64,000 bases of DNA from Azoarcus sp. DN11 (GCF_003628555.1 NZ_CP021731.1:3534001-3598000), one strand, 5' to 3'; counted from the stretch's first letter, positions 46,397 through 56,846 are shown. Notes: a model not told the origin generated them from the letters alone. Translations and numbers: made by a program.

Positions 46397-47803
46397 TCAG
46401 AGTTCCCGGACATCCACGAAACGTCCGGTCACGGCCGCAGCGGCAGCCATTGCGGGACTGACGAGATGCGTTCGGCCGCCGGCGCCCTGCCGCCCTTCGA
46501 AGTTGCGGTTCGAAGTCGAGGCACAGTGCTCGCCCGGCTCGAGGCGGTCCGCATTCATCGCCAAGCACATCGAACAGCCCGGCTCGCGCCACTCGAAACC
46601 CGCCTCGATAAAGACCTTGTCGAGCCCTTCGGCCTCGGCCTGATGCTTCACCAGCCCCGAACCGGGAACGACCAGCACGCGCTTGACGCTCGCGGCCTTC
46701 CTGCGCCCCTTGGCGACCGCCGCGGCTTCGCGCAGGTCCTCGATGCGCGAGTTCGTGCACGAGCCGATGAACACCTGATCCACCGGAATTTCGCTGATCG
46801 GCGTATTCGGCGCGAGGCCCATGTACTTGAGCGCGCGCTCGACACCTTCGCGCTTGACCGGATCGGCGATCTTCGCCGGATCCGGCACGCGGCCGGCGAC
46901 AGTCTCGACCATCTCGGGCGAAGTGCCCCAGGTAACTTGCGGCAGGATTTCGGTTGCATCGAGTTCGACGACACGATCGAAGTGCGCAGCGTCATCGGAT
47001 TTCAGGGTGCGCCAATAGGCAGCCGCCTTCTCCCACAGCTCGCCCTTCGGTGCGAAGGGCTTGTCGCGCAGGTAGTCGATCGTGATGTCATCGACGCCGA
47101 CCAGGCCGGCACGGGCACCGGCCTCGATCGCCATGTTGCATAGGGTCATGCGCCCTTCCATCGTCAGCGCGCGGATCGCGCTGCCGCCGAATTCGATCGC
47201 GTAGCCCGTCCCGCCGGCCGTGCCGATACGGCCGATCACGGCAAGGGCGATGTCCTTCGCGTAGACACCGCGCCCGAGCTGGCCGTCGACCCTGACCAGC
47301 ATGGTCTTCGATTTCTTCTGCAGCAGGCATTGGGTCGCCATCACGTGCTCGACCTCGGATGTGCCGATGCCGTGCGCCAGACAGGCGAACGCGCCGTGCG
47401 TCGAGGTGTGCGAGTCACCACAGACGACCGTCATGCCCGGCAGCGTTGCCCCGTTTTCCGGCCCGATGACATGGACGATGCCCTGGCGCGAGTCCTTGAA
47501 CGGAAAATACGCGAGCGCGCCGACTTCGCGGATGTTCGCGTCCAGCGTCTCGACCTGCTGGCGCGAGACCGGATCCTCGATACCCCGTTCCCAATGATCG
47601 GTCGGCGTGTTGTGGTCGGCGGTCGCGACGATCGAGCTCACGCGCCACGGCTTGCGCCCGGCGAGCTTGAGGCCCTCGAAGGCCTGCGGGCTGGTTACCT
47701 CGTGTACCAGGTGGCGGTCGATGTAAATGAGCGCAGTGCCGTCGGCCTCTTCATGGACGACGTGACTGGACCACAACTTTTCGTACAGCGTCTGGGCTTC
47801 CAT
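46397..47803 (-). CDS. leuC: 3-isopropylmalate dehydratase large subunit
   Basis: [4Fe-4S] aconitase-family enzyme of leucine synthesis. 468 residues. Cluster cysteines are in FIGSCTNSR and [19 protein letters not shown] is present. ATG 47803 ([11 protein letters not shown]) fits the family. No leucine-rich leader peptide was seen upstream. Confidence 0.97.
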   Translation of the reverse strand: MEAQTLYEKLWSSHVVHEEADGTALIYIDRHLVHEVTSPQAFEGLKLAGRKPWRVSSIVATADHNTPTDHWERGIEDPVSRQQVETLDANIREVGALAYFPFKDSRQGIVHVIGPENGATLPGMTVVCGDSHTSTHGAFACLAHGIGTSEVEHVMATQCLLQKKSKTMLVRVDGQLGRGVYAKDIALAVIGRIGTAGGTGYAIEFGGSAIRALTMEGRMTLCNMAIEAGARAGLVGVDDITIDYLRDKPFAPKGELWEKAAAYWRTLKSDDAAHFDRVVELDATEILPQVTWGTSPEMVETVAGRVPDPAKIADPVKREGVERALKYMGLAPNTPISEIPVDQVFIGSCTNSRIEDLREAAAVAKGRRKAASVKRVLVVPGSGLVKHQAEAEGLDKVFIEAGFEWREPGCSMCLAMNADRLEPGEHCASTSNRNFEGRQGAGGRTHLVSPAMAAAAAVTGRFVDVREL

Positions 47804-47900
47804 CCAATATATCCCGCGGAAAGACAAGGAAAAGGTTTTGATTATTTCACACGTGCCGCCGACTGGGTAGCGGCGGCCCGAGCGCTGCCCGGCGCCGCAT

Positions 47901-48716
47901 TCAGCGGCGTGCCTGCTCGTAAAGCGGCATCACCCGCTGGGCGTAATCGGCAAGATCCTTGCGCCGCGTGTCGTGCCCGGGGTGGGTGGACAGCCACTGC
48001 GGAGGTCCGCCGTTGGAGTGCGAGCTCATCTTGTCCCACAGGCTGATGGCGGCACGCGGATCGTAGCCCGCGCGTGCGGCGAGTTCGACGCCGATGCGAT
48101 CGGCCTCCGTTTCGTGCAGACGGGAATTGGGCAGTTCGAAAGTCACCTTGCCGACCATGCTCATGAGATCCGTACCGAGTTCCCCGACTCCCAGGAGCGC
48201 ACCTGCGACGGAAGCGCCCATGCTGGTCACCATCGCCTTGGAAATCTGCTCGCGCGAATGCTCGCGCAGCGCATGCGCGATCTCGTGCCCCATCACCGCT
48301 GCCAGTTCGTCATCGGTGAGCTTCAGCTGATCGATCAGACCCGAATAGACCGCCATCTTCCCCCCCGCCATGCACCACGCGTTGAGCTCGTCCGACTGGA
48401 TCACGTTGACTTCCCAGTGCCACTGCGCCGCATCACGCCGGAACACGGCGGACTGGGGGATCAGGCGATTCGAAACGGCGCGTACGCGCGCAAGCTGCGC
48501 GGGATCGCGGTTGAGCACCCCCTTCTGGCGCGCCTCGGCGATCACCTGCTGGTACTGCTTGCCGGATGCCTGCTCGACCTCTGCGGCCGACACCATCATC
48601 ATCTGGCTGCGATCCACGCCCACGGCTCCGGCGCCGGTTGTCTGCACGGTCTGGCAGGCCGACACGAGCCACGCTGCGGCCGCGGCCGACATCACCCTCA
48701 CGAACCGAGTTTTCAT
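47901..48716 (-). CDS. M48-family metalloprotease lipoprotein
   Basis: 271 residues. A lipoprotein signal ends at LVSAC (Cys about residue 21), so it is a membrane-anchored envelope protease. Zinc motif HEIAH, with the third ligand Glu in HETEADRIG. Similar to LoiP/YcaL-type proteases of the outer membrane. Its start overlaps the MFS gene stop by four bases. Substrate unknown. Confidence 0.9.
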   Translation of the reverse strand: MKTRFVRVMSAAAAAWLVSACQTVQTTGAGAVGVDRSQMMMVSAAEVEQASGKQYQQVIAEARQKGVLNRDPAQLARVRAVSNRLIPQSAVFRRDAAQWHWEVNVIQSDELNAWCMAGGKMAVYSGLIDQLKLTDDELAAVMGHEIAHALREHSREQISKAMVTSMGASVAGALLGVGELGTDLMSMVGKVTFELPNSRLHETEADRIGVELAARAGYDPRAAISLWDKMSSHSNGGPPQWLSTHPGHDTRRKDLADYAQRVMPLYEQARR

Positions 48717-49876
48717 CGCACCTCCCCTTCCATCATCGACTCCATATCACTGCGCCACCCCAGCACGAGCCACGCAAGCCCCGCGAGCGCGAACAGGGAA
48801 CCGAGAGTATAGGTCCATGCCGGCCCCACTAAATCCCACGTGAATCCGCTCACGAGCCCGCCCAGCATCCCGCCCGCGCCGAAGGAAATACTCCCGTAAA
48901 GCGCCTGCCCGCGCGACTGCAGCTTTCCCCGGAACCACTGGTTGACCGCCGCGATCGCAGCCGCGTGATGGGCACCGAAGGTCGCACCGTGGAGAAGCTG
49001 GGCGAACGCCAGCACGAGGAGCGAACCCACCCCCCAGCCGATCGCCGCGAAGCGCACCACCGCGCACGCAAATGCAAAGATCAGGATCGCCCGCATCGAG
49101 TGGCGCCGCAGCAGCCGCGGCATGAACATGAAAACGACGATCTCCGCGACGACTCCGAGCGACCACATCGCGCCGACGACCGATTTGCCGTAGCCATGAT
49201 CGACCAGGAAGATCGAGTAGAAGACATACAGCGCACCATGCGCGGCCGACATGAGGAAGCAGGCAATCAGCAAGGCCTGCACCTCGGGGCGGCGCAGTGT
49301 CTCCCGCAGGCTCGCGCTTTCACGATGCGCCGGCGGCCGCTCGGCCTCGGGCAAGGCTATGGAGCACAGAGCAATCGCGCCGAGGATCACGGCGGTCATC
49401 CAGAGCACGGCGTCCAGCGGAAGGAAGTCGAGCACGTAGCCGACACCCAGCACGGCGGCGATGAAACCGACCGAGCCCCACACGCGGATGCTGCCGTAGC
49501 GCCCGGGATGCACGCCCAGATGGGCAAAGGTCAGGCCCTCGACGAGCGGCAGCGCCGCACTCCAGAAGAACGCCATGAGGGCCATCGCAAGGAAGAGCCC
49601 TTCAAAGCGCGTCGTGAAGAAGAAGCCGCCGAACCCGACCAGGCTCGCCCAGGCGGACAGGCGGATGATGACGAGCCGGCGACCGAAATGTTCGGCGAGC
49701 CACCCCCACATGTTCGGGGCGATCACGCGCATGACCTGCATGAGGGACATCAGGATCGCAATGTCGGTGGCCGACAGCGCAATCGAATGCAGGTACAGCG
49801 TGAAATACGGCGAAAAAGCGCCGACGAACGCGAAGTATGAAAAGTAGTAGGCCGAGAGCCGCCAGTATGGAAGCAC
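48713..49876 (-). CDS. MFS transporter, HcaT/LacY-like
   Basis: 387 residues, about 12 membrane helices. Starts with GTG at 49876 (LPYWRLSAYYFSYFAFVGAF), which is the typical N-terminus of the phenylpropionate-permease/LacY-like group (MFS_1_like). A LAEHFGRR loop lies between helices 2 and 3. The substrate cannot be told from sequence. Overlaps the M48 gene. Confidence 0.85.
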   Translation of the reverse strand: MLPYWRLSAYYFSYFAFVGAFSPYFTLYLHSIALSATDIAILMSLMQVMRVIAPNMWGWLAEHFGRRLVIIRLSAWASLVGFGGFFFTTRFEGLFLAMALMAFFWSAALPLVEGLTFAHLGVHPGRYGSIRVWGSVGFIAAVLGVGYVLDFLPLDAVLWMTAVILGAIALCSIALPEAERPPAHRESASLRETLRRPEVQALLIACFLMSAAHGALYVFYSIFLVDHGYGKSVVGAMWSLGVVAEIVVFMFMPRLLRRHSMRAILIFAFACAVVRFAAIGWGVGSLLVLAFAQLLHGATFGAHHAAAIAAVNQWFRGKLQSRGQALYGSISFGAGGMLGGLVSGFTWDLVGPAWTYTLGSLFALAGLAWLVLGWRSDMESMMEGEVR

Positions 49877-49958
49877 GGCGGAGCCTAGGCCCGATTCGGA
49901 CGAACGCCTCTGTCCGACCTGCGACGGACCCGACAGGAGGCGTGCAAGACGTCCCCGC

Positions 49959-51092
49959 TCAAGCGCGCGGAGCGGGAACCCGCTGCACGCCCTGCGGGGC
50001 CAGACGCGCGATCTTCGGCGTTTCAGTCGTCACGTCGCCGCATTGCGCCCGATGGCGCAACGCATGATCCATCAGCACGATCGCGAGCATCGCCTCCGCG
50101 ATCGGCGTTGCACGAATGCCGACACAGGGGTCGTGACGCCCCTGCGTGTTGATGACCACCGGATTCCCCTGCTTGTCGATCGAGCGGCGATCGAGGCGGA
50201 TGCTGGAGGTCGGCTTGACCGCCATGCTCACGACGATGTCCTGGCCGCTGGAGATGCCGCCGAGCACGCCGCCCGCGTTGTTCGTCAGGTAGCCTTCGGG
50301 CGTCATCTCGTCGGAGTGCTCGGTCCCGTGCTGCGTCACGCACTCGAACCCGGCGCCGATCTCGACCCCCTTCACGGCATTGATGCCCATCATCGCGTAC
50401 GCGATGTCGGCATCGAGCCGGTCATACACGGGCTCGCCCCAGCCGATCGGAACGCCCGTCGCGACCACGTCGATGCGCGCGCCGATCGAGTCGCCCGATT
50501 TGCGCAACTCGTCCATGTAGGCTTCCAGTTGCGGGACGATGGCGGCATTCGGCGCGAAGAACGGGTTGTGCGGAACCTCGTCCCAGCTCACGAACGGGAT
50601 CGGAATCGGTCCGAGCTGCGACATGAAGCCGCGGACCACGACGCCGTAGCGTTCCTTCAGCCACTTCCTGGCAATGGCGCCGGCAGCCACCCGCACCGCC
50701 GTCTCGCGCGCCGACGCCCGGCCGCCGCCGCGGTGGTCGCGAATCCCGTACTTCTGCCAGTACTCGTAGTCCGCATGACCAGGCCGGAACGTCTCGGCAA
50801 TGTTGCCGTAATCGCGCGAGCGCTGGTCCTGGTTGCGGATCAGGAGCGCGATCGGCGTGCCGGTCGTCACCCCCTCGAACACGCCCGACAGGATTTCCAC
50901 CTCATCGGGCTCGCGGCGCTGCGTGACGTGCCGCGACGTCCCGGGCTTACGCCGATCCAACTCAACCTGGATCTCCTCGGCCGAAATCGGCAATCCCGGC
51001 GGACAGCCATCGACGACGCAGCCGATCGCGGGACCGTGGGATTCGCCAAACGACGTGACGCAATATAGTTTGCCTAGGGTGTTGCCGGACAT
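49959..51092 (-). CDS. aroC: Chorismate synthase
   Basis: Last shikimate-pathway step, FMN-dependent. 377 residues. Signatures [43 protein letters not shown] and the C-terminal GRHDPC are present. Preceded by ilvN 120 bases upstream, with an 8-base inverted repeat in the gap. Confidence 0.98.
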   Translation of the reverse strand: MSGNTLGKLYCVTSFGESHGPAIGCVVDGCPPGLPISAEEIQVELDRRKPGTSRHVTQRREPDEVEILSGVFEGVTTGTPIALLIRNQDQRSRDYGNIAETFRPGHADYEYWQKYGIRDHRGGGRASARETAVRVAAGAIARKWLKERYGVVVRGFMSQLGPIPIPFVSWDEVPHNPFFAPNAAIVPQLEAYMDELRKSGDSIGARIDVVATGVPIGWGEPVYDRLDADIAYAMMGINAVKGVEIGAGFECVTQHGTEHSDEMTPEGYLTNNAGGVLGGISSGQDIVVSMAVKPTSSIRLDRRSIDKQGNPVVINTQGRHDPCVGIRATPIAEAMLAIVLMDHALRHRAQCGDVTTETPKIARLAPQGVQRVPAPRA

Positions 51093-51212
51093 CGCGATCT
51101 CGACTGAAACAGGTGGCGGATAGAACGTTGCAGTTTAGCACAGTGCCGAAACGCCCCTTCCGCCCAGCAGATCGGGGCAAACGCAGTGCCGCGCCCGCCC
51201 CGATTGCGTGCA

Positions 51213-51527
51213 TCAGAGAAAGAATTTCTCGAGGCGCTCGAACACCTCGTGCCCGGCCCCGTGGCGGCGCACGGAAAGCACATCGACCAGCTTTTCGACC
51301 TGCAGCACCATCTGCTCCAACCGCTGATCCTCGAACACCAGCAGCCAGATCCGGCTGCGGCGCGCATCGGCCATCGGCATGCACAGGATGCCTTCGACGT
51401 TGAACGCCCGGCGGGCGAAAAGATTGCAGATGTGGCTCATCACACCGGGATGGTTGTTCACTTCCAGCTCCAGCACCACCTTGGCGAAGCCTTGCTGCTG
51501 CAGGGGCTCGGCAACTTGTTCGATCAT
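51213..51527 (-). CDS. ilvN: Acetolactate synthase small (regulatory) subunit, short type
   Basis: ACT-domain subunit giving valine feedback control. 104 residues, the short IlvN form rather than the ~160-residue IlvH. NNHPGVMSHICNLFARRAFNVEG is the ACT core (here cited in part: NNHPGVMSHI, RRAFNVEGI). ATG 51527 lies two bases after the ilvB stop (TGAGCATG). Confidence 0.93.
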   Translation of the reverse strand: MIEQVAEPLQQQGFAKVVLELEVNNHPGVMSHICNLFARRAFNVEGILCMPMADARRSRIWLLVFEDQRLEQMVLQVEKLVDVLSVRRHGAGHEVFERLEKFFL

Positions 51528-51529
51528 GC

Positions 51530-53197
51530 TCAATCTCCGATCATTTCAGTGTTGGCAGCACCCGGCGCCACCATGGGGTAGACGAATTCCTCGCAGCTGA
51601 TCGACACGTGAATCAGGCACGGCCCGCGACTCTGCAAGGCCTGCGCGAGCGCCGCGCGCGGATTCGCGGCATTGTCCAGATCCACCGCCGCGATGCCGAA
51701 ACCTTCCGCGATCTTCACGAAGTCCGGCTCGCCGCGATACCTGGACGCGAACACCCGCTTGCCGTAGAACAGGCTCTGCTGCTGATACACGAGGCCGAGC
51801 GAATTGTTGTTCATCAGCACGATCTTGACGTTCAGCCCTTCCTCGGCGAGCGTCGCCAGTTCCTGGATATTCATCTTGAAGCTGCCGTCGCCGGTGAAAC
51901 ACACGACGGTCCGCTCGGGCTCCGCAAGCGCGGCACCAATCGCGGCCGGGAGCCCGAAGCCCATCGTCCCCGAGCCGCCCGAGGTCAGCCACTGGCGCGG
52001 CCGGCGGAAAGGGTAGGCCTGCGCAACCCACATCTGGTGCTGCCCCACGTCGGTGGCGATGATGGCCTCGTCGTCCAGCGCGGCGGCCACGGCATGCACG
52101 AGCCCGTAATGGGTGCGCGGATCGTCGCGGCCCGGCATCGCCATGGGAAAGCGCGCCTTCAGGCTATCCACGTGCGACAGCCAGCGCTTGCGCAGGCTCG
52201 GCTTGACCCGCGGCAGCATGGCCTCCAGCACGGCCGCCACGTCGCCGTTGATCGCCACGTGGGCCGTCCTGATCTTGTGCAACTCGGCCGGATCGATGTC
52301 GATATGGATGATCTTCGCGTTGGGGCAGAACTGTGCGGCCTTGCCGATCGCCCGATCGTCGAAGCGCGCGCCGACGCAGATCAGCAGGTCCGATTCCTCG
52401 AGAATGAAGTTCGTGCAGCGCGCACCGTGCATGCCGAGCATGCCGATGGAAAGCGGATGGTCGGCCGGCATCGTGCCCAGGGCCATGAGCGTCATCGTCG
52501 TCGGCAACCCCGCCTGCTCCGCCAGGCTAACCGCCAGTCCCGACGCGCCCGAGTGGACCACGCCACCGCCCAGATACAGCACCGGGCGTTCTGCGGCGTC
52601 GATCATCCGCGCCGCGGCATCGATCGCGTCGAGGTTCAGCGACGGTGCCGGATCCGGCACCGCCGGCTCGGGCAACGCCTCGAAGCTGACGAGCTGGTTC
52701 TGCACGTCCTTCGGCACATCGACGAGGACCGGCCCGGGCCGCCCGGACATCGCGATGCGAAATGCCTGGGGAATGACCTCGAGCAGTTCCGCCGCCGAGC
52801 GGACGAGGAAATTGTGCTTGGTGATCGGCACCGTCATGCCGTAGATATCGACTTCCTGGAACGCGTCGGTGCCGATCATCGCGAGCGGCACCTGGCCGGT
52901 GATGGCCACCATCGGAATGGAGTCCATGCGAGCGTCTGCAATCGCCGTCACCAGATTCGTCGCACCCGGACCGCTCGACGCGAAGCACACTTCGGGACGC
53001 CCGGACACACGCGCCATCCCTTGCGCGATGAAACCCGCCCCTTGCTCGTGGCGAGCGAGCACATGCCGGATGGTCTCGCTCCCTGACAAGGCATCGTACA
53101 GGGGCAGGATCGCCCCTCCGGGGATTCCTGCAATGGTACGAATACCCTGCCGTTCAAGCAGGCGCACGATCAACTCGGCGCCGGTCATTTGCATCAT
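51530..53197 (-). CDS. ilvB: Acetolactate synthase large (catalytic) subunit
   Basis: ThDP enzyme making acetolactate/acetohydroxybutyrate for branched-chain amino acids. 555 residues. Catalytic Glu51 (ARHEQGAGF), ThDP motif GDGSFKMN...NN, FAD-binding middle domain. ATG 53197 follows GGAGCGCAAG. A valine-rich leader and terminator precede it, which suggests attenuation. Confidence 0.96.
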   Translation of the reverse strand: MMQMTGAELIVRLLERQGIRTIAGIPGGAILPLYDALSGSETIRHVLARHEQGAGFIAQGMARVSGRPEVCFASSGPGATNLVTAIADARMDSIPMVAITGQVPLAMIGTDAFQEVDIYGMTVPITKHNFLVRSAAELLEVIPQAFRIAMSGRPGPVLVDVPKDVQNQLVSFEALPEPAVPDPAPSLNLDAIDAAARMIDAAERPVLYLGGGVVHSGASGLAVSLAEQAGLPTTMTLMALGTMPADHPLSIGMLGMHGARCTNFILEESDLLICVGARFDDRAIGKAAQFCPNAKIIHIDIDPAELHKIRTAHVAINGDVAAVLEAMLPRVKPSLRKRWLSHVDSLKARFPMAMPGRDDPRTHYGLVHAVAAALDDEAIIATDVGQHQMWVAQAYPFRRPRQWLTSGGSGTMGFGLPAAIGAALAEPERTVVCFTGDGSFKMNIQELATLAEEGLNVKIVLMNNNSLGLVYQQQSLFYGKRVFASRYRGEPDFVKIAEGFGIAAVDLDNAANPRAALAQALQSRGPCLIHVSISCEEFVYPMVAPGAANTEMIGD

Positions 53198-53242
53198 CTT
53201 GCGCTCCTTCGGTTCGGTGTCGGGCGTCAAAACCGGCGGCGC

Positions 53243-53282
53243 AAAAAACAAAACCCCCGCCGGGCTTGCGCGCCGGCGGGGG
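53243..53282 (-). terminator. Attenuator terminator of ilvBN
   Basis: Perfect 10-bp GC stem CCCCCGCCGG...CCGGCGGGGG followed on the minus strand by TTTTGTTTTTT. It lies between the leader peptide stop and ilvB and would end transcription when the leader is translated freely. Confidence 0.88.
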
Positions 53283-53311
53283 TTGGGAATCCGTTGCTTG
53301 CTTGTGTGCCC

Positions 53312-53392
53312 TTACCCTCGAGACGCGCGACCGCCTACGCCTACTACTACGCGTACGGACACTACTACGAGGGCGCGAACCAGATGGGTCAT
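53312..53392 (-). CDS. Valine-rich leader peptide of ilvBN
   Basis: A 26-residue reading frame with nine Val and two Leu codons, including ALVVVSVRVVVGVG, ending 30 bases ahead of the attenuator stem. It closely resembles in style the E. coli ivbL leader (run of Val). Ribosome stalling at Val codons when charged tRNA-Val is scarce would favour antitermination. No strong ribosome site is seen ahead of the ATG. The opposite strand also reads open (Tyr/Ala-rich) but that is the complement of this peptide. Confidence 0.8.
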   Translation of the reverse strand: MTHLVRALVVVSVRVVVGVGGRASRG

Positions 53393-53422
53393 TTCGGGAT
53401 TAAAACAAGCGATTAGCGGGTG

Positions 53423-53452
53423 AATCTAAACACAGGCGCGAACGGAACACAA
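53423..53452 (-). promoter_or_regulatory. Probable promoter of the ilvBN leader
   Basis: TTGTGT (53452-53447), 18-base spacer, TAGATT (53428-53423). It starts 9 bases after the fadD stop and predicts a start about 25 bases before the leader ATG. Confidence 0.45.
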
Positions 53453-53460
53453 GCGCGCCC

Positions 53461-55128
53461 TCATGCCTGCCCGTCGCGCAGCAGACGCCGCAGGATCTTG
53501 CCGACGTTCGTCTTCGGCAGTTCCTCGCGAAACTCCACCAGATGCGGCACCTTGTAGGCCGTAAGGTTCGCCCGGCAATGGGCGACGACTGCCTCCTTCG
53601 TCAGCGCCGGATCCTTGCGCACGATGAACACCTTCACCGCCTCGCCGGTCCGCTCGTCCGGGACTCCGACGGCGGCCACCTCGAGCACGCCCGGGTGGCT
53701 GGCGATGACATCCTCCACTTCGTTCGGGAAGACGTTGAAGCCCGACACCAGAATCATGTCCTTCTTGCGATCGACGATGCGCACGAAACCCCGTTCATCG
53801 ATGGTCGCGACATCGCCGGTGCGCAGGAATCCATCTGCCGTGAAGACATTGGCCGTCTCCTCCGGCCGCTGCCAATACCCCCGCGTGACCTGCGGACCCC
53901 GCACGCACAGCTCGCCGGGCTGGCCAAGCGGCACCTCTTCCCCGCCATCGCCGCGGATGCTCACTTCGGTGGACGAGATCGGCAACCCGATCGAGTGGTT
54001 GAATTGCGGCAGATCGAGCGGATTGATCGTCACCGCGGGCGACGTCTCGGTAAGACCGTAGGCCTCCACGAGCGGCCGCCCCGTCACGCGCCGCCACTTC
54101 TCCGCGACGGCCTGCTGCACCGCCATGCCACCGCCCAGCGCAATGTGCAGGGACGAAAAATCCAGCTTGCTGAAATCCTCGTTGTTCAGCAGCGCGTTGA
54201 ACAGGGTGTTCACGCCGGTGATCGCCGTGAACCGGTACTTCGCCAATTCCTTGACGAAACCCGGGATGTCCCGCGGGTTGGTGATCAGCACATTCATCGC
54301 GCCGATCTTGAAGAAAGTCAGGCAGTTCGCCGTCAGCGAAAAGATGTGGTACAGGGGCAAGGCCGTGACGATGATCTCGCCTTCCCTTCTCAGGTAGGGC
54401 TTGATCCACGCGTGCGCCTGCTGCAGGTTCGCAATGATGTTGCCATGGGTCAGCACCGCGCCTTTCGCGACGCCCGTCGTGCCGCCCGTGTACTGCAGAT
54501 ACGCGACATCCTCGTGCCCGACATCGACGGCGTTCAGGGGATGCCTTCCACCCGCAGCAAGCGCCTCGGAAAAGCGTACGTGACCGGGAATTCTCCACGA
54601 CGGCACCAGCTTCTTGACATGGCGCACGACGAAGTCAACGAGCAGGCCCCTGGGGAAACCGAGCAGCTCGCCGAGACTGGTTATCACGACGTTCCGCACC
54701 TTCAGACGCTGCACGACGTGCTCGAGCGTGCTGGCGAAATTCTCGACGATGACGACCGTGTCGGCGCCCGAATCCCTGAGCTGATGCTCCAATTCGCGCG
54801 CCGTGTAGAGCGGGTTCACGTTGACGACCGTATACCCGGCGCGCAACGCCCCGAACATCGCGATCGGGTACTGCAGGACGTTGGGCATCATCAGCGCGAT
54901 CCGCGACCCGCGCGGAAGCTTCAATTCACCCTGGAGATAGCCGGCAAACCGCGCCGACAGCCGGTCCAGCTCCGCATACGTGATCGACTTTCCCATGTTC
55001 ACGTAGGCGATCCGGTCACCGTGCTGGCGCACCCCCTTCGCAAACAGGTCGCCGAGCGACGTGAACTCGTTCACGTCAATTTCCGCGGGAATTCCGGGGG
55101 GATAGCTCTTGAGCCAGATCCTTTCCAC
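53461..55128 (-). CDS. fadD: Long-chain fatty acyl-CoA synthetase
   Basis: Activates fatty acids with ATP and CoA at the inner membrane. 555 residues, near the E. coli FadD length. AMP-binding YTGGTTGVAKGA, YGLTETSPAV and RTGDVATIDERG are present; the C-terminal Lys lies in PKTNVGKILRR. The start is GTG at 55128 behind a GGAGGAGG ribosome site; in-frame sequence upstream is not family-like. Confidence 0.93.
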   Translation of the reverse strand: MERIWLKSYPPGIPAEIDVNEFTSLGDLFAKGVRQHGDRIAYVNMGKSITYAELDRLSARFAGYLQGELKLPRGSRIALMMPNVLQYPIAMFGALRAGYTVVNVNPLYTARELEHQLRDSGADTVVIVENFASTLEHVVQRLKVRNVVITSLGELLGFPRGLLVDFVVRHVKKLVPSWRIPGHVRFSEALAAGGRHPLNAVDVGHEDVAYLQYTGGTTGVAKGAVLTHGNIIANLQQAHAWIKPYLRREGEIIVTALPLYHIFSLTANCLTFFKIGAMNVLITNPRDIPGFVKELAKYRFTAITGVNTLFNALLNNEDFSKLDFSSLHIALGGGMAVQQAVAEKWRRVTGRPLVEAYGLTETSPAVTINPLDLPQFNHSIGLPISSTEVSIRGDGGEEVPLGQPGELCVRGPQVTRGYWQRPEETANVFTADGFLRTGDVATIDERGFVRIVDRKKDMILVSGFNVFPNEVEDVIASHPGVLEVAAVGVPDERTGEAVKVFIVRKDPALTKEAVVAHCRANLTAYKVPHLVEFREELPKTNVGKILRRLLRDGQA

Positions 55129-55237
55129 AGCACCTCCTCCGACAGTTGGAATCAGCACCGGACCGACCACATCCGGCGAAGCCCTCCCGAGGCTTGGACG
55201 ACAAGCGCCTTTCGGCGCCGCCGACTTCCAGCTGCAT

Positions 55238-55261
55238 GCCCTCGCCTCGTTGTGCGAGGGC
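55238..55261 (-). terminator. Hairpin between CBS gene and fadD
   Basis: GCCCTCGC-CTCGTTGT-GCGAGGGC, 8-bp stem. On the minus strand it follows the CBS gene but no T-run follows; on the plus strand TTCTTG follows but no plus-strand gene leads in. A weak terminator for the CBS gene is the best guess. Confidence 0.4.
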
Positions 55262-55334
55262 TTCTTGTGCTCATCCGCCATGCCCCCGGGGTACGGCGGA
55301 CGGGAACGGCCGAACGCGCTGCGTCAGCCGCGCA

Positions 55335-55787
55335 TCACTCCTGCTCGCCCGGCTCCTGCGGCCAGTTGCGGATGTAATTCTTGAGCATGCGGTTCTCGAA
55401 GCTCTGCTCTTCGAGCACAGCCTTGGCCACGTCGTGGAAGGAAACCACCCCGAGCAGCGTGGTTCCGTCCATCACCGGCAGATAACGCTGGCGATGCTCC
55501 ACCATGAGACGCCGGAGCTCATCCATTTCCATGTTCGGCGACGCCGCGACCGGGCCTGACAGCATCGCCTCCTCGATCGCCATCTTCCCCCATCCGGTGC
55601 CACCCTTATGCACCGCGCGCAGCACCTCGCGGAAGGTCAGCATGCCGACCATCTGCCCGTGCGAGAAGACCACCAGCGAACCGACGTCCTGCTCGGTCAT
55701 GATCTCGACCGCCTCGGCGAGGCTCTTGTTCGGCGCTATGGTGTAGAGCACCTTGCCCTTGATTGCAAGAATCTCGCTCACCAGCAT
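55335..55787 (-). CDS. Two-CBS-domain protein
   Basis: 150 residues forming a pair of CBS motifs (about 10-65 and 72-125), which usually bind adenine nucleotides and sense energy state. ILAIKGKVLYTIAPNKSLAE starts the first. No catalytic domain is fused to it. Target unknown; it lies alone between fadD and fdxA. Confidence 0.9.
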   Translation of the reverse strand: MLVSEILAIKGKVLYTIAPNKSLAEAVEIMTEQDVGSLVVFSHGQMVGMLTFREVLRAVHKGGTGWGKMAIEEAMLSGPVAASPNMEMDELRRLMVEHRQRYLPVMDGTTLLGVVSFHDVAKAVLEEQSFENRMLKNYIRNWPQEPGEQE

Positions 55788-55934
55788 GCCAATCCCCTTT
55801 CCAAGTTCATATCAACCTATCCAAGTGCATCATATTGCATAGCCTCGACCAGGAAAAGACTCCGCACCCTGCGCGCCACGCATTATTTCACCATCTGCCG
55901 GTGCGCATCAGCCACGCCTTGCCGCGGGGACGCT

Positions 55935-56258
55935 TCAGCGCTTCAACTCGCCAAGCTTGTCCTTGCGCGCCGCCCATTCCTCGGCGTCGGGCAGGGCATC
56001 CTTGCGCTCGACGATCGGCTTCCACTGCGTCGCCAGTTCGGCATTCAGCGCGATGAAGTGGCGCTGCCCCTCGGGCACGTCGTCCTCCGCGTAGATGGCC
56101 TCGACCGGACACTCGGCCACACACAGGGTGCAATCGATGCATTCCGTCGGGTCGATCACGAGAAAGTTCGCCCCTTCACGGAAGCAATCCACCGGGCACA
56201 CATCGACACAGTCGGTATACTTGCAGCGGATGCAAGCTTCAGTCACAACATAAGCCAT
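55935..56258 (-). CDS. fdxA: 7Fe ferredoxin ([3Fe-4S][4Fe-4S])
   Basis: 107 residues. Cys at 9, 12, 17, 21, 25, 40, 43, 46 and 50 follow the Azotobacter FdI pattern shifted by one; by that comparison Cys9/17/50 hold the 3Fe cluster and Cys21/40/43/46 the 4Fe cluster. ATG 56258 is the family start [10 protein letters not shown]. Divergent from trxA. Electron carrier; partner not known here. Confidence 0.95.
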   Translation of the reverse strand: MAYVVTEACIRCKYTDCVDVCPVDCFREGANFLVIDPTECIDCTLCVAECPVEAIYAEDDVPEGQRHFIALNAELATQWKPIVERKDALPDAEEWAARKDKLGELKR

Positions 56259-56387
56259 CGTTTCCACTCCACGGTTAGTCAAGCAAGGCCCGCCAGAACC
56301 CGGGCGCACCGGCTTTTCCGACAATATAGCCGAGACCCTCGTTCTTTTGACACCCGCGCGGGCAAACCCTCATCCCGGCGAAGAGTC

Positions 56388-56416
56388 TTGACGTTCGCGG
56401 CGGCTTGGCATAACTT
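56388..56416 (+). promoter_or_regulatory. Sigma-70 promoter of trxA
   Basis: TTGACG, 17-base spacer, TAACTT, about 100 bases ahead of the trxA ATG in the fdxA/trxA divergent gap. Confidence 0.6.
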
Positions 56417-56519
56417 TTCCCGAATAGTCTGAAGTGGCGACCCAGTCTGCCATTGTCCAGAGGGCCGATCCGGCCCGCCTCCAAACCCGAATCACCTGCA
56501 AGACTTGATGCGAGGAATC

Positions 56520-56846
56520 ATGAGCGAGCATATCCATTACGTCACCGACGGCAACTTCGAGGCCGAGGTGCTTCAGGCACAAACCCCCGTGCTGGTCGAC
56601 TACTGGGCCGAGTGGTGCGGTCCGTGCAAGATGATCGCGCCGATCCTCGATGACGTCGCCAAGGAGTATGCGGGCAAGCTCAAGGTTGCCAAGCTGAACA
56701 TCGACGAAAACCAGGAAACGCCGGCGAAATTCGGTATCCGCGGCATTCCGACGCTCATGCTCTTCAAGGGCGGCAACGTCGAAGCGACCAAGGTCGGCGC
56801 GCTTTCGAAATCGCAACTGACGGCATTCATTGACAGCAATCTCTGA
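56520..56846 (+). CDS. trxA: Thioredoxin 1
   Basis: Disulfide reductase in the cytoplasm. 108 residues. Active site WCGPC (Cys33, Cys36) and cis-Pro in [11 protein letters not shown] 56520 follows GAGGA. Upstream of rho, an order shared with enteric bacteria and many betaproteobacteria. Confidence 0.97.
   Translation: MSEHIHYVTDGNFEAEVLQAQTPVLVDYWAEWCGPCKMIAPILDDVAKEYAGKLKVAKLNIDENQETPAKFGIRGIPTLMLFKGGNVEATKVGALSKSQLTAFIDSNL

Noticed and set aside
47804..47900. Possible leucine leader peptide upstream of leuC
   Set aside because: No short frame with repeated Leu codons and no terminator with a T-run was found there.
51171..51204. 8-base inverted repeat ATCGGGGC...GCCCCGAT between ilvN and aroC
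   Set aside because: The loop is 18 bases and no T-run follows on the minus strand, so it was not called a terminator.
53189..53416. Plus-strand frame rich in Tyr and Ala across the ilvB leader
   Set aside because: The YYY/AYAY runs are the complement of the GTA valine codons in the leader peptide on the minus strand.
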